From: JAICQM01 sp963781555
Lineage (GTDB): Bacteria > Chloroflexota > Limnocylindria > QHBO01
NCBI GenBank assembly: GCA_963781555.1
Contig: CAWAGB010000006.1
Span: 62,001 to 126,000, forward strand
Direction: 5' to 3'
DNA: 64,000 bases
Shown here one piece after another: positions 18,959 to 28,645 of the stretch. The position numbers were made by a program, and so were the translations under genes. The stretch's first letter is position 1. Each line of letters begins with the position of its first letter. The notes beneath the pieces were generated by a model. The model searched no databases. It had not been told where the DNA came from and saw only the letters and a list, made by a program, of their open reading frames with translations.

Positions 18959-21067
18959 GTGAGGGGCGCGTTGGTCCGGTCCCTGGCCGTGCTCCTCGTG
19001 GGCGGTGTCCTGCTGGCCGGGATCCTGTATGTCGCGAGCACGGTCGACTCGCGGCCGCCGGTCGTGACCCGCATCGCGCTGACCCAGCACCTCGAGAGCG
19101 ACGACGCGATCGCGCTCACCACGACCAGTGTCACGGTCGCCTATTCGGAGGTGGTCGACCACGAGTCGGCGGAGGCGGCCTTCTCCGTCGCACCGCCGCT
19201 CGACGGCAGCTTCAGCTGGAGTGGCACATCCATGACCTTCACGCCGGCCGACCCGCTGCCGCTCGAGGCGGACTTCGTGGTCACGGTCGGCGCCGGCACG
19301 CGTGATCCAGCGGGCAATGCGATGGATGCCGGCACCAGCCCGCTGGCGTTCACCACGGTCGGGCCGCCGGAGGTGGCGAGCACCGTGCCCGCCGATGGGG
19401 ACACCGCGATCGCGCCGGATTCAGCCATCGACGTCGTCTTCTCCACGCTCATGGACACGGCATCCGTCGAGGCGGCCCTGTCCATCACGCCGCGCACCCC
19501 AATCACCCTGCGCTGGCGCGGCGAGCGACTGACGGTCACGCCCGACGAGCCACTGCAGCCCGGGCGGCGATACCGGCTCGCGATCTCGACGGATGCAACC
19601 GATCTTGGTGGGACGCCGCTGAACGTGCCACTGGAGCTGTCGTTCGTGACCGCCCGCACCGACCTCGAGGTCACGCAGCTGGTTCCCGCCGACGAGGTCG
19701 AGGGTATCGCGGTGACCACGCCGATCGGCATCGTCTTCGACCGGCCCCTCGACCCGACGTCGGTGGATGGCAGCCTCCTCAGCATCGTCCCCGACATCGC
19801 AGGCTCCCTGGAAGCGGTCGTTCTGCCGGGCGCAGCGGGCCTGGCTGACGAGGGAGCGCGCCTTCTGCGATTCGTTCCTGCGGGGCCCCTGGCCGCGACG
19901 ACCACGTACGACGTCACCCTGGCGCCGGGCCTGCGCGCGGCGGACGGTGGGGAGCTCTCGGAGTCGGTCAGATGGAGCTTCACCACCGGCGCCCCGAGCG
20001 CGACACTCAGCAACCAGGTGGTCTTCCTCAGTCAGCGGTCGGGGATCGGCAACGTGTGGACCATGAATCCCGATGGCACGAACCAGCATCAGGTGACGAC
20101 CTCGCTCTCACCGGTGACCGATTTCGCAGTCGCTCCCGACGGCCGATCCCTGGTCTCCGGCGATGGCGTCCAGCTCGTGGAGCAGGCGGTCGACGGCCGC
20201 GACCTGCGCCTGCTGACCGACGTGGTGCATCTGGAGTTCGACCCGTCGTACAGCCCGGACGGCCGCACGATCATCTTTGGACGTGCGGACCTGGCAACGG
20301 GCGCCGGGCTCGGCATCTGGAGACGCGGCGTAGCGGGTGGCGAGGCGAATCAGCTCGCCGCACCAGACGCGGGTGAGGACCGGGCATCGGTCTCCGCCTC
20401 GGCGTCCGCCTCCCCGTCGCCGGACGGACCACCGGACCCACGTCCCCTCCTGCGCGCGCCGGTCTACGCACCCGATGGCGGCGCCGTTGCATACGTCGAC
20501 ACCGCGGGCCGGCTGGTCATCGTCGACCTTGCGACCCAGCGCCGGGCGAGCGCCCTCGTGGCCGCAGCGTCGCCGCCGGTATGGCTCCCCGATTCGAGCG
20601 CGGTGCTGGTCAGCGGGGTTGAGCTGGATCGACTGCCGCGCGACGCGCCGTCCCACCCCGCGGCGACCGCGGTCGCGTCACTCGATCCGGCGAGCGACAC
20701 GGCAGCCGGATCCCAGCAGGTGCTCCGCGTGCTCCGAAACTCCGACGAGCCGCAGGCAACCCCGCTCGAGGGGCCGGCGCGACTGGCGGTCGCCGCGAAT
20801 GGGCGGATCGCCGCCGTGGTCGTGCCGCGTGGCGCCGTGGGCGGGCCGCTGTGGATCACGACCGGAAACGGCGGCGCGCAGTCCCGCTTGCTGGACGTCA
20901 CGCCGGATGTCATCACCTGGGTCGCGTTCACCCCGGAGTCCGGCACCCTGATCGCGGCGCGCGCCACGCGCCAGGGCGCGGAATCCGGGATCATCCTGGT
21001 GGAGCTCGATAGTGGACGCGTGAACCAGCTCGCCGCGGATGGGACGCGACCACGGTGGCTGCCCTGA
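18959..21067 (+). CDS. membrane-anchored Ig-like (Big_5) and beta-propeller protein
   Basis: 702 residues from a GTG 12 bases after rpoN. A hydrophobic N-terminal segment (VLLVGGVLLAGILYVAS) is a signal anchor. Three Big_5-type Ig-like domains follow, each with the cue (A)D-G-(x)-I or S-(x)4-F-(S/D) (TVPADGDTAIAPDSAIDVVF, QLVPADEVEGIAVTTPIGIV). Then come TolB/PD40-like propeller repeats (GNVWTMNPDGTN, PSYSPDGRTIIFGR). Ser/Ala/Pro-rich loop SVSASASASPSP. Probably extracellular, binding or surface function. Confidence 0.75.
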   Translation: MRGALVRSLAVLLVGGVLLAGILYVASTVDSRPPVVTRIALTQHLESDDAIALTTTSVTVAYSEVVDHESAEAAFSVAPPLDGSFSWSGTSMTFTPADPLPLEADFVVTVGAGTRDPAGNAMDAGTSPLAFTTVGPPEVASTVPADGDTAIAPDSAIDVVFSTLMDTASVEAALSITPRTPITLRWRGERLTVTPDEPLQPGRRYRLAISTDATDLGGTPLNVPLELSFVTARTDLEVTQLVPADEVEGIAVTTPIGIVFDRPLDPTSVDGSLLSIVPDIAGSLEAVVLPGAAGLADEGARLLRFVPAGPLAATTTYDVTLAPGLRAADGGELSESVRWSFTTGAPSATLSNQVVFLSQRSGIGNVWTMNPDGTNQHQVTTSLSPVTDFAVAPDGRSLVSGDGVQLVEQAVDGRDLRLLTDVVHLEFDPSYSPDGRTIIFGRADLATGAGLGIWRRGVAGGEANQLAAPDAGEDRASVSASASASPSPDGPPDPRPLLRAPVYAPDGGAVAYVDTAGRLVIVDLATQRRASALVAAASPPVWLPDSSAVLVSGVELDRLPRDAPSHPAATAVASLDPASDTAAGSQQVLRVLRNSDEPQATPLEGPARLAVAANGRIAAVVVPRGAVGGPLWITTGNGGAQSRLLDVTPDVITWVAFTPESGTLIAARATRQGAESGIILVELDSGRVNQLAADGTRPRWLP

Positions 21068-21246
21068 GCACCGCGCCCCGCGGCGGTTGACCACCGCCGC
21101 CGCGCACGGCTACCATGTCGCGGCCTCGCCGGCGGGCACGGATGTGCCGATCTCGCGGGGCGTTTCCGTGTGTCATATCGGATCCCTCATCGTGCGCGCG
21201 CGTCTAGTTCGTCGCGCCGAGCGAGTGACCGCCCATCGGAGGATTC

Positions 21247-23469
21247 ATGGAGTTCCAGCCCATCACCCTGGTCATCCCGCTCGCCGGGTTGGCGGCGATC
21301 GCGTTCGCCCTGTATCTCGCGTGGGACGTGCTGCGGTCTGACACCGGGACGCCTGCCATGCAGGAGATTGCCGGGACGATCTACGAAGGCGCGGTCGCGT
21401 TCATCCGTCGCCAGTACCAGACGATCGGCCTGCTGGCCCTCGGCGGCGCGCTCCTCATCGGCGCCGTCATCACGATCGTCGAAGGCCGGAACGTGGCCGA
21501 CACCGACATCTATGGCCTCGACCTCGGCATCCGCACCGGCATCGCGTTCCTCGTCGGCGCCGCGTGCTCGATGGCGTCGGGGATCATCGGGATGTTCATC
21601 AGCGTCAAGGCCAACCTGCGCACGGCCGCGGCCGCCGCAGCACAGCCTGGTGCGCGCGGTGCAGGTCGCCATGCGCGGCGGGGCCGTCTCCGGCTTCCTG
21701 GTCGTGGCCCTCTCGCTGCTCGGCGTGTACGGCATCTTTGTCGCCTTCGGCGGCTTCGACCAACCCGGAGCAGGCACCCTTCCTGATCGTCGGCTTCGGC
21801 TTCGGCGCCTAGCTTCGTGGCCCTCTTCGCCCAGCTCGGCGGCGGCATCTACACCAAGGCCGCTGACGTGGGCGCTGACCTCGTCGGCAAGGTCGAGGCG
21901 GGCATCCCCGAGGACGACCCACGCAACGCGGGCGTCATCGCCGACCTCGTCGGCGACAACGTCGGCGACTGCGCCGGTCGTGGCGCGGACCTGTTCGAGT
22001 CCACCGCCGCCGAGAACATCGGCGCCATGATCCTGGGCGTCGCCGTCTACGGCCTCGCGCTTGCCAGCGACTGGCCGCAACCCGAGCGTGGATCTTCTTC
22101 CCGCTCGTCGTGCGCGGCTTCGGCCTGCTGGCGACGATCGTCGCGATGTTCTTCGTCCGCGGCAGCGAGACCGAGAACCCGATGAACATCCTCAACCGCG
22201 GCTACTGGGCCACCACGATCCTGTCGGTCGCCGGCCTCGCGCTCGACGACCTCGTGATGATGGACACCGGCGGCCAGGTGGGCGCGCAGCGGCATCCCTC
22301 CGTGGGTCTGGTTCTTCGGCGCCGGCGTGGTCGGCCTCGCCACCAGCGTGGCGTTCGTCTATATCACCCAGTACTACACCGCCGGCACCTTCCGCCCGGT
22401 GCGTGAGATCGCCGAGGCCTCCAAGACCGGCCCCGCCACCAACATCATCAGCGGCACTGCGGTCGGCTTCGAGACCACCGCGCGTCACTGCCATCACCAT
22501 CGGCATCGCCCTCTTCGCCAGCCACTGGCTGGGTGAGCAGGCGTTCGCGGGCATCGAGGGCGGCCGGCAACGGCGGCATCTTCGGCACCGCGGTGGCGAC
22601 CATGGGCATGCTCATGACCACCGCCTACATCCTGGCGATGGACACCTTCGGGCCGATCACCGACAACGCCGGTGGCATCGCGCAGTTCAGCAATGCCGAC
22701 GCGCAGGCTCGCGAGATCACCGACCACCTCGATGCCGTCGGCAACACGACGAAGGCGCTCACCAAGGGCTACGCCATCGCGTCGGCGGCGCTCGCAGCGT
22801 TCCTGCTCTTCAGCGCCTACATCGACAAGGTCAACCTGATCCTCCAGCGACAGATCGACGCCGGGACACGGGCGGCGGGACCTGCTCGAGTCCGTCGACC
22901 TGGCCAACGTCAACGTCTTCATCGCGGCCCTCATCGGGGCGATGCTCGTGTACTTCTTCTCGAGCCTCGCGATCCGCGCGGTCGGCACGGCGGCCCAGGC
23001 GATCATCGTCGAGGTCCGGCGCCAGTTCCGGGAGATGCCGGGCATCATGGACTACACCCAGCGCCCGGACTACGCGCGAGTGGTCGACATCACCACCCGG
23101 GCTGCTCTGCGCCAGATGATCCTGCCGGGCGCGGTCGCCGTGGCCACGCCCATCATCGTGGGCATCCTGCTTGGTCACGAGGCCGTGGCAGGCATGCTGA
23201 TGGTCGGCACAATCGCCGGCGTCATGCTGGCCACCGTCCTCAACAACGGTGGCGGGGCGTGGGACAACGCCAAGAAGTACATCGAGTCCGGCAACCTGAA
23301 GGACGAGAATGGCAACGTCCTCGGCAAGGGCAGCGATGCCCATGCCGCGGCGGTGGTCGGTGACACCGTCGGTGATCCCTTCAAGGACACGGCCGGCCCG
23401 TCGCTCCACGTGCTGGTGAAGCTGCTCGCCACCATCACCCTGGTGCTGGCGCCGCTCTTCATCCGCTAG
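21247..23469 (+). CDS. hppA: membrane proton-translocating pyrophosphatase, eight frameshifts
   Basis: Couples PPi hydrolysis to H+ pumping. Signatures: GGGIYTKAADVGADLVGKVE, DDPRN, GDNVGDCAGRGADLFE, GNTTKA (lysine marking the K+-independent class) and the C-terminal GDTVGDPFKDTAGPSLHV. Multiple membrane helices are evident. The frame breaks near 21640, 21764, 21810 (an in-frame TAG), 22084, 22287, 22482, 22560 and 22866; all but the fourth are one extra base, and removing them restores continuous family sequence. CGGAGG lies five bases before the ATG. As given it cannot be translated; either base-call/assembly error or a decaying gene. Confidence 0.88.
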
Positions 23470-23483
23470 CCGTCGGCTACCCT

Positions 23484-23521
23484 CGACGCCGGCGTCCCGG
23501 GGCTTCCGGACGCCGGCGTCG
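23484..23521 (+). terminator. 14-bp hairpin terminator after hppA
   Basis: Arms CGACGCCGGCGTCC (23484-23497) and GGACGCCGGCGTCG (23508-23521) pair perfectly around a 10-nt loop, followed by GCCGTTT. It separates hppA from uppP. Confidence 0.75.
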
Positions 23522-23547
23522 CCGTTTCCGCCACGAAGCAGGTACCC

Positions 23548-24390
23548 ATGGACCTCATCATCCAGGCCGCGCTCATCGGGCTGCTGCAGGGGCTCACCGA
23601 GTTCATCCCGGTGAGCTCCAGCGCGCATCTCGAGCTCGCGCCGTGGATCGCGGGCTGGGACGACAGCGGCCTCATCGGCAGCCTCGCCTTCGACGTGTTC
23701 CTGCATCTCGGGACGCTGGTGGCGCTGCTCGCCTACTTTGCCCGCGACTGGATCCACTACCTCCGCGCGCTCGTCGCGAGCCTGCGCGAGCGGCGAATCG
23801 GTCCGGACCCGGAGCGGCGACTGGCCTGGCTGCTGGTGCTGGCCAGCGTGCCGGCGGCGATCATCGGGTTCGTGGGGGAGGACCTCATCAACGAGGTGCT
23901 GCACGGTGACAGCGACGCGGTGCGGCTCGCGATCGCCGGCTTCCTGGTCATCGGGGCCGTCGGACTCTGGATCGCCGACCGTGTCGGCACCCGCACCAGG
24001 GACCTTGGCGCGATGGATACGCGCTCGGCGCTGGTCATCGGCCTCAGCCAGGCCCTGGCCCTCCTGCCGGGCATCAGCCGCAGCGGCGCGACCATCACCG
24101 CCGGCCTGGCACTCGGCCTGACCCGCGAGTCGGCGGCGCGCTTCAGCTTCCTGCTCGCCACTCCGATCACGCTGGGCGCGGGACTGTGGGGCTCGCGCAA
24201 GCTGTTCGACGAGGCGTTGAACGGCACCGAGTGGGCCGCGGTGGCCGCGGGCTTCGTGGTCGCCGCGTTCAGCGGGATGTTGGCGATCGGGTTTCTGCTG
24301 GCGTGGCTGCGCACCCGTTCGGTGGCCGTGTTCAGCGTGTACCGGATCCTATTCGCCGCCGGGATCGTGCTGCTGGTGATCGTCCGGTAA
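23548..24390 (+). CDS. uppP: undecaprenyl-diphosphatase
   Basis: Integral membrane enzyme that recycles undecaprenyl diphosphate to the monophosphate carrier for peptidoglycan synthesis (BacA family, linked to bacitracin tolerance). 280 residues, about eight membrane helices. The two active-site boxes are GLTEFIPVSSSAHL near residue 15 and PGISRSGATI near residue 175. Standing downstream of hppA, a pyrophosphate-using pump, may be chance. Confidence 0.95.
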   Translation: MDLIIQAALIGLLQGLTEFIPVSSSAHLELAPWIAGWDDSGLIGSLAFDVFLHLGTLVALLAYFARDWIHYLRALVASLRERRIGPDPERRLAWLLVLASVPAAIIGFVGEDLINEVLHGDSDAVRLAIAGFLVIGAVGLWIADRVGTRTRDLGAMDTRSALVIGLSQALALLPGISRSGATITAGLALGLTRESAARFSFLLATPITLGAGLWGSRKLFDEALNGTEWAAVAAGFVVAAFSGMLAIGFLLAWLRTRSVAVFSVYRILFAAGIVLLVIVR

Positions 24391-24591
24391 CGGGTTCCGC
24401 GCGGTGTTGCAGCCGCAGCGACGTCCGGACGCTGAAGGTCGTCGCTGGGGTCGGCGGTGACCGAGGGTTGCCCAGAGCGGCAACGATCGGCAGGCGAGAC
24501 GCCGTTCGTGCTCCCTACGTTGTCCCACCGGCAACGCGAGGCCCTGCCCGGCGCCGGGCGTTGCGGGCCCGGCAACGCACCTCGCCGGGCT
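24391..24591. other. intergenic region upstream of greA promoter
   Basis: About 200 bases, GC-rich, with several short inverted GGCAACGC/GTTGC-type words but no coding sequence, RNA gene or clear hairpin terminator that I can support. Together with the greA promoter and leader it forms the longest protein-free stretch outside the RNA gene loci. Confidence 0.5.
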
Positions 24592-24620
24592 TTGACGAAA
24601 CGGGCCCCCGCGCCTACAAT
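24592..24620 (+). promoter_or_regulatory. consensus housekeeping promoter of greA
   Basis: TTGACG (24592-24597), a 17-bp spacer and TACAAT (24615-24620). Transcription would start near 24627, giving a leader of about 165 nt before greA. Confidence 0.8.
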
Positions 24621-24632
24621 CCGGCGACGTCA

Positions 24633-24694
24633 AGGCCGCGGAGGCCAGCTTCAGGGACGCCACGCGAACGCGTGCGGGGCCTGGAGCGTTTTTT
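24633..24694 (+). terminator. terminator-like structure in the greA leader
   Basis: Within the leader, AGGCC pairs with GGCCT, extended by CGC/GCG, enclosing a perfect CACGCG-AA-CGCGTG hairpin, and six T residues (24689-24694) follow. This is an intrinsic terminator about 65 nt after the promoter and about 100 nt before the greA start. It would release a short RNA, as with the GraL leader RNA of Escherichia coli greA. Confidence 0.55.
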
Positions 24695-24793
24695 GTTATC
24701 GAGACGAGATCGACACCGACGCGCATCCCCGGCGCGCACGGTACCGCCAATCCATCGGACGAGGCGGGATCGACATACCTTGAGAAGGGGGAA

Positions 24794-25264
24794 GTGAGCA
24801 CGATGAACACAAAGCCCGTCTACCTGACCGCCGAGGGGCTCGCCAAGCTCGAGGCCGAGCTGCAGCACCTCATCACCAACGAGCGCCCGCGCGTCGCCGC
24901 CCGCATCCACGATGCGAAGCAGGATGGCGACATCAGCGAGAACGCCGAGTACGAGGATGCCAAGCAGGAGCAGTCGTTCCTGGAGGGCCGCATCGCGACG
25001 CTCGAGGGGCAGCTGAAGAACGCCCAGGTGATCGCGGGCAACAACGGCGACAAGGTTGGCATCGGCTCCAAGGTCAGGATCAAGGGCGACGAGGGCGAGG
25101 AGACGTTCACCATCGTCGGCTCGGCCGAGGCGGCGCCGCGCGAGGGCCGGATCAGCAACGAGTCGCCGGTCGGCCAGGCGTTGATGAACAAGAAGAAGGG
25201 CGACAAGGTCACCGTCCAGTCGCCCGGCGGTGCCTCGGACTACACCGTCATCGCCATCAGCTGA
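24794..25264 (+). CDS. greA: transcription elongation factor GreA
   Basis: Binds the RNA polymerase secondary channel and stimulates cleavage of backtracked RNA. N-terminal coiled coil with the tip acidic motif DGDISENAEYEDAK (the Asp/Glu that coordinate the catalytic Mg2+), C-terminal FKBP-like domain ending SPGGASDYTVIAIS. 156 residues from the GTG; an ATG three codons later (24803) is the alternative. GAGAAGGGGG sits four bases before the GTG, which favours that start. First gene of greA-lysK-serS. Confidence 0.94.
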   Translation: MSTMNTKPVYLTAEGLAKLEAELQHLITNERPRVAARIHDAKQDGDISENAEYEDAKQEQSFLEGRIATLEGQLKNAQVIAGNNGDKVGIGSKVRIKGDEGEETFTIVGSAEAAPREGRISNESPVGQALMNKKKGDKVTVQSPGGASDYTVIAIS

Positions 25265-25282
25265 CCGCGTCGCACCGTCGTC

Positions 25283-26890
25283 GTGTTCTGGGCCGATGAG
25301 CTGGCGGCCTCGGTCGACGGGCCGCAGGTCGTCAACGACTCCAAGACTCCATCGGGGACCGTCCACGTCGGCTCGCTTCGCGGGCCGGTGATCCTGGACG
25401 TCATCGTCCGCGCGCTCCGCGCCCGCGACCTGACGACGGAGTTGCGCTACGGGGTCGACGATCTCGACCCGATGGACGCCCAGGCCCTGCTGACCCCCGA
25501 TGCGGTGGATCGGTACATGGGCGTTCCCCTGGCGAACGTGCCGGATCCCGCCGGTGATTGCCACGCTTCATACGCGCGCCACTTCGCCGGGGCCTTCATC
25601 GAGACGTTCGACCGGCTTGGCATCCATCCCGATGTCACCTACTGGATGAGCGACCTGTATCGCTCCGGCGTCATGGACCGATGGATCCGTGTGGCGCTCG
25701 ATCGCGCCGCCGTCGTGCGCGAGGTGTACGCGCGGGTCGCCAACGTCGACCATCCCGCGGAGTGGCATCCACTCCAGGTCATCTGCCCCAACTGCGGCAA
25801 GGTGGGCACGACCATCGTGACCGGCTGGGACGGCGAGCGTGGCGTGGTGACCTACGAGTGCCGCCCACGGCTCGTGAAATGGGCCACGGGCTGCGGACAC
25901 CGCGGCGAGCTGTCGCCGTTCGGCGGCGCGGCCAAGCTTCCGTTCAACGTCGACTGGGCCGCCAAGTGGTCCGAGTTCGGGGTGACCATCGAGCCAAACG
26001 GCAAGGACCTGGGCACGCGTGGCGGCGCGCGCGATCGCTCGGAGGCGCTCTCGCGCGAGGTTTTCGATCGCGAGCCGCCGGTCAACCTGGTCTACGAGTT
26101 CCTGAACATCGGCGGCCGCAAGATGAGCACCTCCAAGGGGACAGGCGCATCCGCGTCGCGCATGGCGGAGGTGGTCCCGCCGGAGCAGCTCCGCCTCCTC
26201 TTCCTGCGGCCACGCCCAAACCAGGCGATCGCCTTCGACCCCGACGGGACCGATGCCATCCCGCGCCTCTTCGACGAGTCGGACCGCCTGGCCGCGGCCA
26301 CCGCCGGACGCGAGGTGCGGGGCGAGCTGCCGGCCGATGCGCCGCGCCTCTTCGCCGCCTCACTCGTCGATGGCGCCGCCGATCCGGTTCAGGCCGCCGC
26401 CTTGCATCGACCGGCCTTCAACCATCTCGCCCTGCTCGTCCAGGTGCCAGGCGTGGACGTCGTGGAGCGCACCGCGGCCGAGAAGGGGAGCGATCTGGAC
26501 GACCGCGAGCTGGCACTGCTGGACGAGCGCGTCACCGCCGCTCGCGCGTGGCTGGAGTCGTATGCCCCCGACCGCGCGCGGGTTGCCGTGCAGGACGAGC
26601 TGCCGGCGGCCGCGGGCGAGCTCGACGACGCGCAGCGCGCGTTCCTGATCGCGCTGGACGGCCGGCTGGGCATCGACCTCTCGTGGAGCGGCGAGTCACT
26701 GCAGAACGAGATCTTCGAGGCCGCGCGCGGGCTGGAGCTGCCGCCCGGACGCGCATTCGCGGCCCTCTACATCGCGTTCCTGGGCCAGCCATCCGGGCCG
26801 CGGGCGGGCTGGTTGCTGGCCAGCCTCGACCACGGCGTCGTCGTGGAGCGCCTGCGGGCGGCTGCCGCCACCGCTACGCTCCAAGCATGA
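25283..26890 (+). CDS. lysK: lysyl-tRNA synthetase, class I
   Basis: 535 residues of the class I (archaeal-type) LysRS, not the common bacterial class II enzyme. The HIGH-equivalent is in TPSGTVHVGSLRG near residue 22 and the KMSKS-equivalent in GGRKMSTSKG. A zinc-binding segment CPNCGKVGTT with WATGCGHRGE follows the Rossmann half; the C-terminal helical anticodon-binding domain is complete. GTG start. The ATG of serS overlaps its stop. Class I LysRS is scattered in bacteria, so it is either an old replacement or a transfer. Confidence 0.92.
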   Translation: MFWADELAASVDGPQVVNDSKTPSGTVHVGSLRGPVILDVIVRALRARDLTTELRYGVDDLDPMDAQALLTPDAVDRYMGVPLANVPDPAGDCHASYARHFAGAFIETFDRLGIHPDVTYWMSDLYRSGVMDRWIRVALDRAAVVREVYARVANVDHPAEWHPLQVICPNCGKVGTTIVTGWDGERGVVTYECRPRLVKWATGCGHRGELSPFGGAAKLPFNVDWAAKWSEFGVTIEPNGKDLGTRGGARDRSEALSREVFDREPPVNLVYEFLNIGGRKMSTSKGTGASASRMAEVVPPEQLRLLFLRPRPNQAIAFDPDGTDAIPRLFDESDRLAAATAGREVRGELPADAPRLFAASLVDGAADPVQAAALHRPAFNHLALLVQVPGVDVVERTAAEKGSDLDDRELALLDERVTAARAWLESYAPDRARVAVQDELPAAAGELDDAQRAFLIALDGRLGIDLSWSGESLQNEIFEAARGLELPPGRAFAALYIAFLGQPSGPRAGWLLASLDHGVVVERLRAAAATATLQA

Positions 26891-28167
26891 TCGGGCTGCA
26901 GCTCATCCGCGACGACTCCGAGGCGGTCAAGCGCGCCGTGGCGCGCAAGGGCGACGCGGCCGAGGTGATCGACCGCATCGTCGAGGCGGACTCGCGCCGG
27001 CGCCGCGTTGAGGCCGAGGTGAACGACCTGCGTGCCCAGCGCAACACCGGCAACAAGGAGCTCGGCGCCCTGATGCGCGACGGGCGGCGCGAGGAGGGAG
27101 CGCAGCTCAAGGCGCAGATGGCCGAGCTGTCGGGCCGGATCGACGCGCTGACGGGGGAGCTGACCGCCGCAGAGGCGGCCATCGAGCAGGACCTGCTCCT
27201 CGTGCCCAACCTCCCGCACGAGAGCGTCCCCGACGGCCGCTCGGACGCCGACAATCCCGAGGTTCGCACCTGGGGCGACCCGCGCCGCGACGATGGCACG
27301 CCGCCGCACTGGGAGATCGCCCAGCGGCTCGGTCTCTTCGACCTCGAGCGCGGCGCCAAGATCGCCGGCTCCGGGTTCATCGTGTTCACCGGCGCGGGCG
27401 CCAAACTGCAGCGCGCGCTCATCGGCCTGGCGCTGGAGCTCGCCGAGCGGCATGGCTACACGGAGATCTGGTCACCGCTCCTCGTCAATGCGGCCTCGGC
27501 CCGCGGCACCGGCCAGCTGCCGGACAAGGAGGCGATGATGTACGTCGCCGAGCGCGACGACCTGTACCTCATCCCGACCTCCGAGGTCCCGGTCACCAAC
27601 CTGTACCGCGACGAGATCCTCGCCGCCGACGACCTGCCGCGCTACCACTGCGCCTACACGCCCTGCTTCCGCCGCGAGGCGGGCGCGGCCGGCAAGGACA
27701 CCCGCGGCCTCCTCCGCGTCCACCAGTTCGACAAGGTCGAGATGGTCAAGTTCGTGCGCCCCGAGACGAGCTACGACGAGCTGGAGACGCTGACCCGCGA
27801 CGCGGAGGAGGTGCTGGAGGCCCTCGAGCTGCCGTACCGCACCGTCGAGCGCTGCACCGGCGACGTTGGCTTCGCGCAGGCCAAGGGCTACGACATCGAG
27901 GCGTGGGCACCCGGGGTCGGCCGCTTCCTGGAGGTCAGCTCGTGCTCGAACTACACCGATTTCCAGGCGCGGCGCATGAACCTGCGCTACCGATCCGCGC
28001 GTGACGCTCGCCCCGAGCTGATTCACACCCTCAACGGCTCCGGGCTCGGCCTGTCGCGGACCTACGCCGCGCTGCTGGAGACCCATCTCCAGCCCGATGG
28101 GTCGATCCTGCTCCCCGGCGGCGCTGCGCCCGCATTTCGGGGCAGACCGCATCGCCTGAGGCGCTGA
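26887..28167 (+). CDS. serS: seryl-tRNA synthetase
   Basis: Class II synthetase charging tRNA-Ser. The N-terminal coiled-coil arm (about residues 30-110) that reads the long variable arm of tRNA-Ser is followed by the catalytic domain: PTSEVPVTNLYRDE, motif 2 FRREAGAAGKDTRG and motif 3 LNGSGLGLSRT. 426 residues, normal. Starts inside the lysK stop. All four tRNA-Ser isoacceptors needed for UCN/AGY lie in the same window. Confidence 0.96.
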   Translation: MIGLQLIRDDSEAVKRAVARKGDAAEVIDRIVEADSRRRRVEAEVNDLRAQRNTGNKELGALMRDGRREEGAQLKAQMAELSGRIDALTGELTAAEAAIEQDLLLVPNLPHESVPDGRSDADNPEVRTWGDPRRDDGTPPHWEIAQRLGLFDLERGAKIAGSGFIVFTGAGAKLQRALIGLALELAERHGYTEIWSPLLVNAASARGTGQLPDKEAMMYVAERDDLYLIPTSEVPVTNLYRDEILAADDLPRYHCAYTPCFRREAGAAGKDTRGLLRVHQFDKVEMVKFVRPETSYDELETLTRDAEEVLEALELPYRTVERCTGDVGFAQAKGYDIEAWAPGVGRFLEVSSCSNYTDFQARRMNLRYRSARDARPELIHTLNGSGLGLSRTYAALLETHLQPDGSILLPGGAAPAFRGRPHRLRR

Positions 28168-28201
28168 TCCACCGCGCGCCCGGTGGCGTACTGTGGACGA
28201 C

Positions 28202-28591
28202 ATGCCTTCCTTCCTTGCCACCTTCGCGGTGATGGCCGTCCTCGACGGCATCTGGCTGCTCGTCGTGGCGCGCAGCTTCTACCGGCAGCACCTCGGCTTC
28301 CTGATGGCCGATACCCCGAACTGGGCCGCCGCCGGCGCCTTCTACGTCATCTACGCCGTGGGCGTCACCATCTTCGCCACCATGCCCGGCGTGGAGGAGG
28401 CGAGCGTGCTGACCGCCGCATGGCGCGGTGCGCTGTTCGGGCTGGTGGCCTATGCCACCTACGACCTGACCAACATGGCCACCCTGCGCGGCTGGCCGAC
28501 GATCGTGACCGTCGTCGACATGGCGTGGGGCACCGCGCTCTCGGCGGCCGTGGCCGCCGCGGCGACCTTCATCGTCCTGCAGCTGACCTAG
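28202..28591 (+). CDS. DUF2177-family membrane protein
   Basis: About 129 residues, four membrane helices, with the family's conserved segments LDGIWL (N-terminal), FYVIYAVGV and VAYATYDLTNMATLRGWP. Function unknown. A TACTGT box (28189-28194) ends seven bases before the ATG, so the mRNA is probably leaderless; a GTG nine bases earlier is less likely. A hairpin between this gene and the convergent protease gene ends both. Confidence 0.85.
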   Translation: MPSFLATFAVMAVLDGIWLLVVARSFYRQHLGFLMADTPNWAAAGAFYVIYAVGVTIFATMPGVEEASVLTAAWRGALFGLVAYATYDLTNMATLRGWPTIVTVVDMAWGTALSAAVAAAATFIVLQLT

Positions 28592-28600
28592 GCGCCGAAC

Positions 28601-28626
28601 GAGCCGCCCGGTGGCCCGGGCGGCTC
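28601..28626. terminator. bidirectional hairpin terminator
   Basis: GAGCCGCCCGG (28601-28611) and CCGGGCGGCTC (28616-28626) form an 11-bp stem with a TGGC loop, between two convergent genes. A GCATCGGTCC motif copy abuts it. Confidence 0.75.
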
Positions 28627-28645
28627 GCATCGGTCCGGGGAGCGC

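Noticed and set aside
21810..21812. TAG in hppA as a readthrough or recoding stop
   Set aside because: It appears only because of one extra T; the neighbouring seven breaks have no stop, so recoding at this codon alone does not explain the gene.
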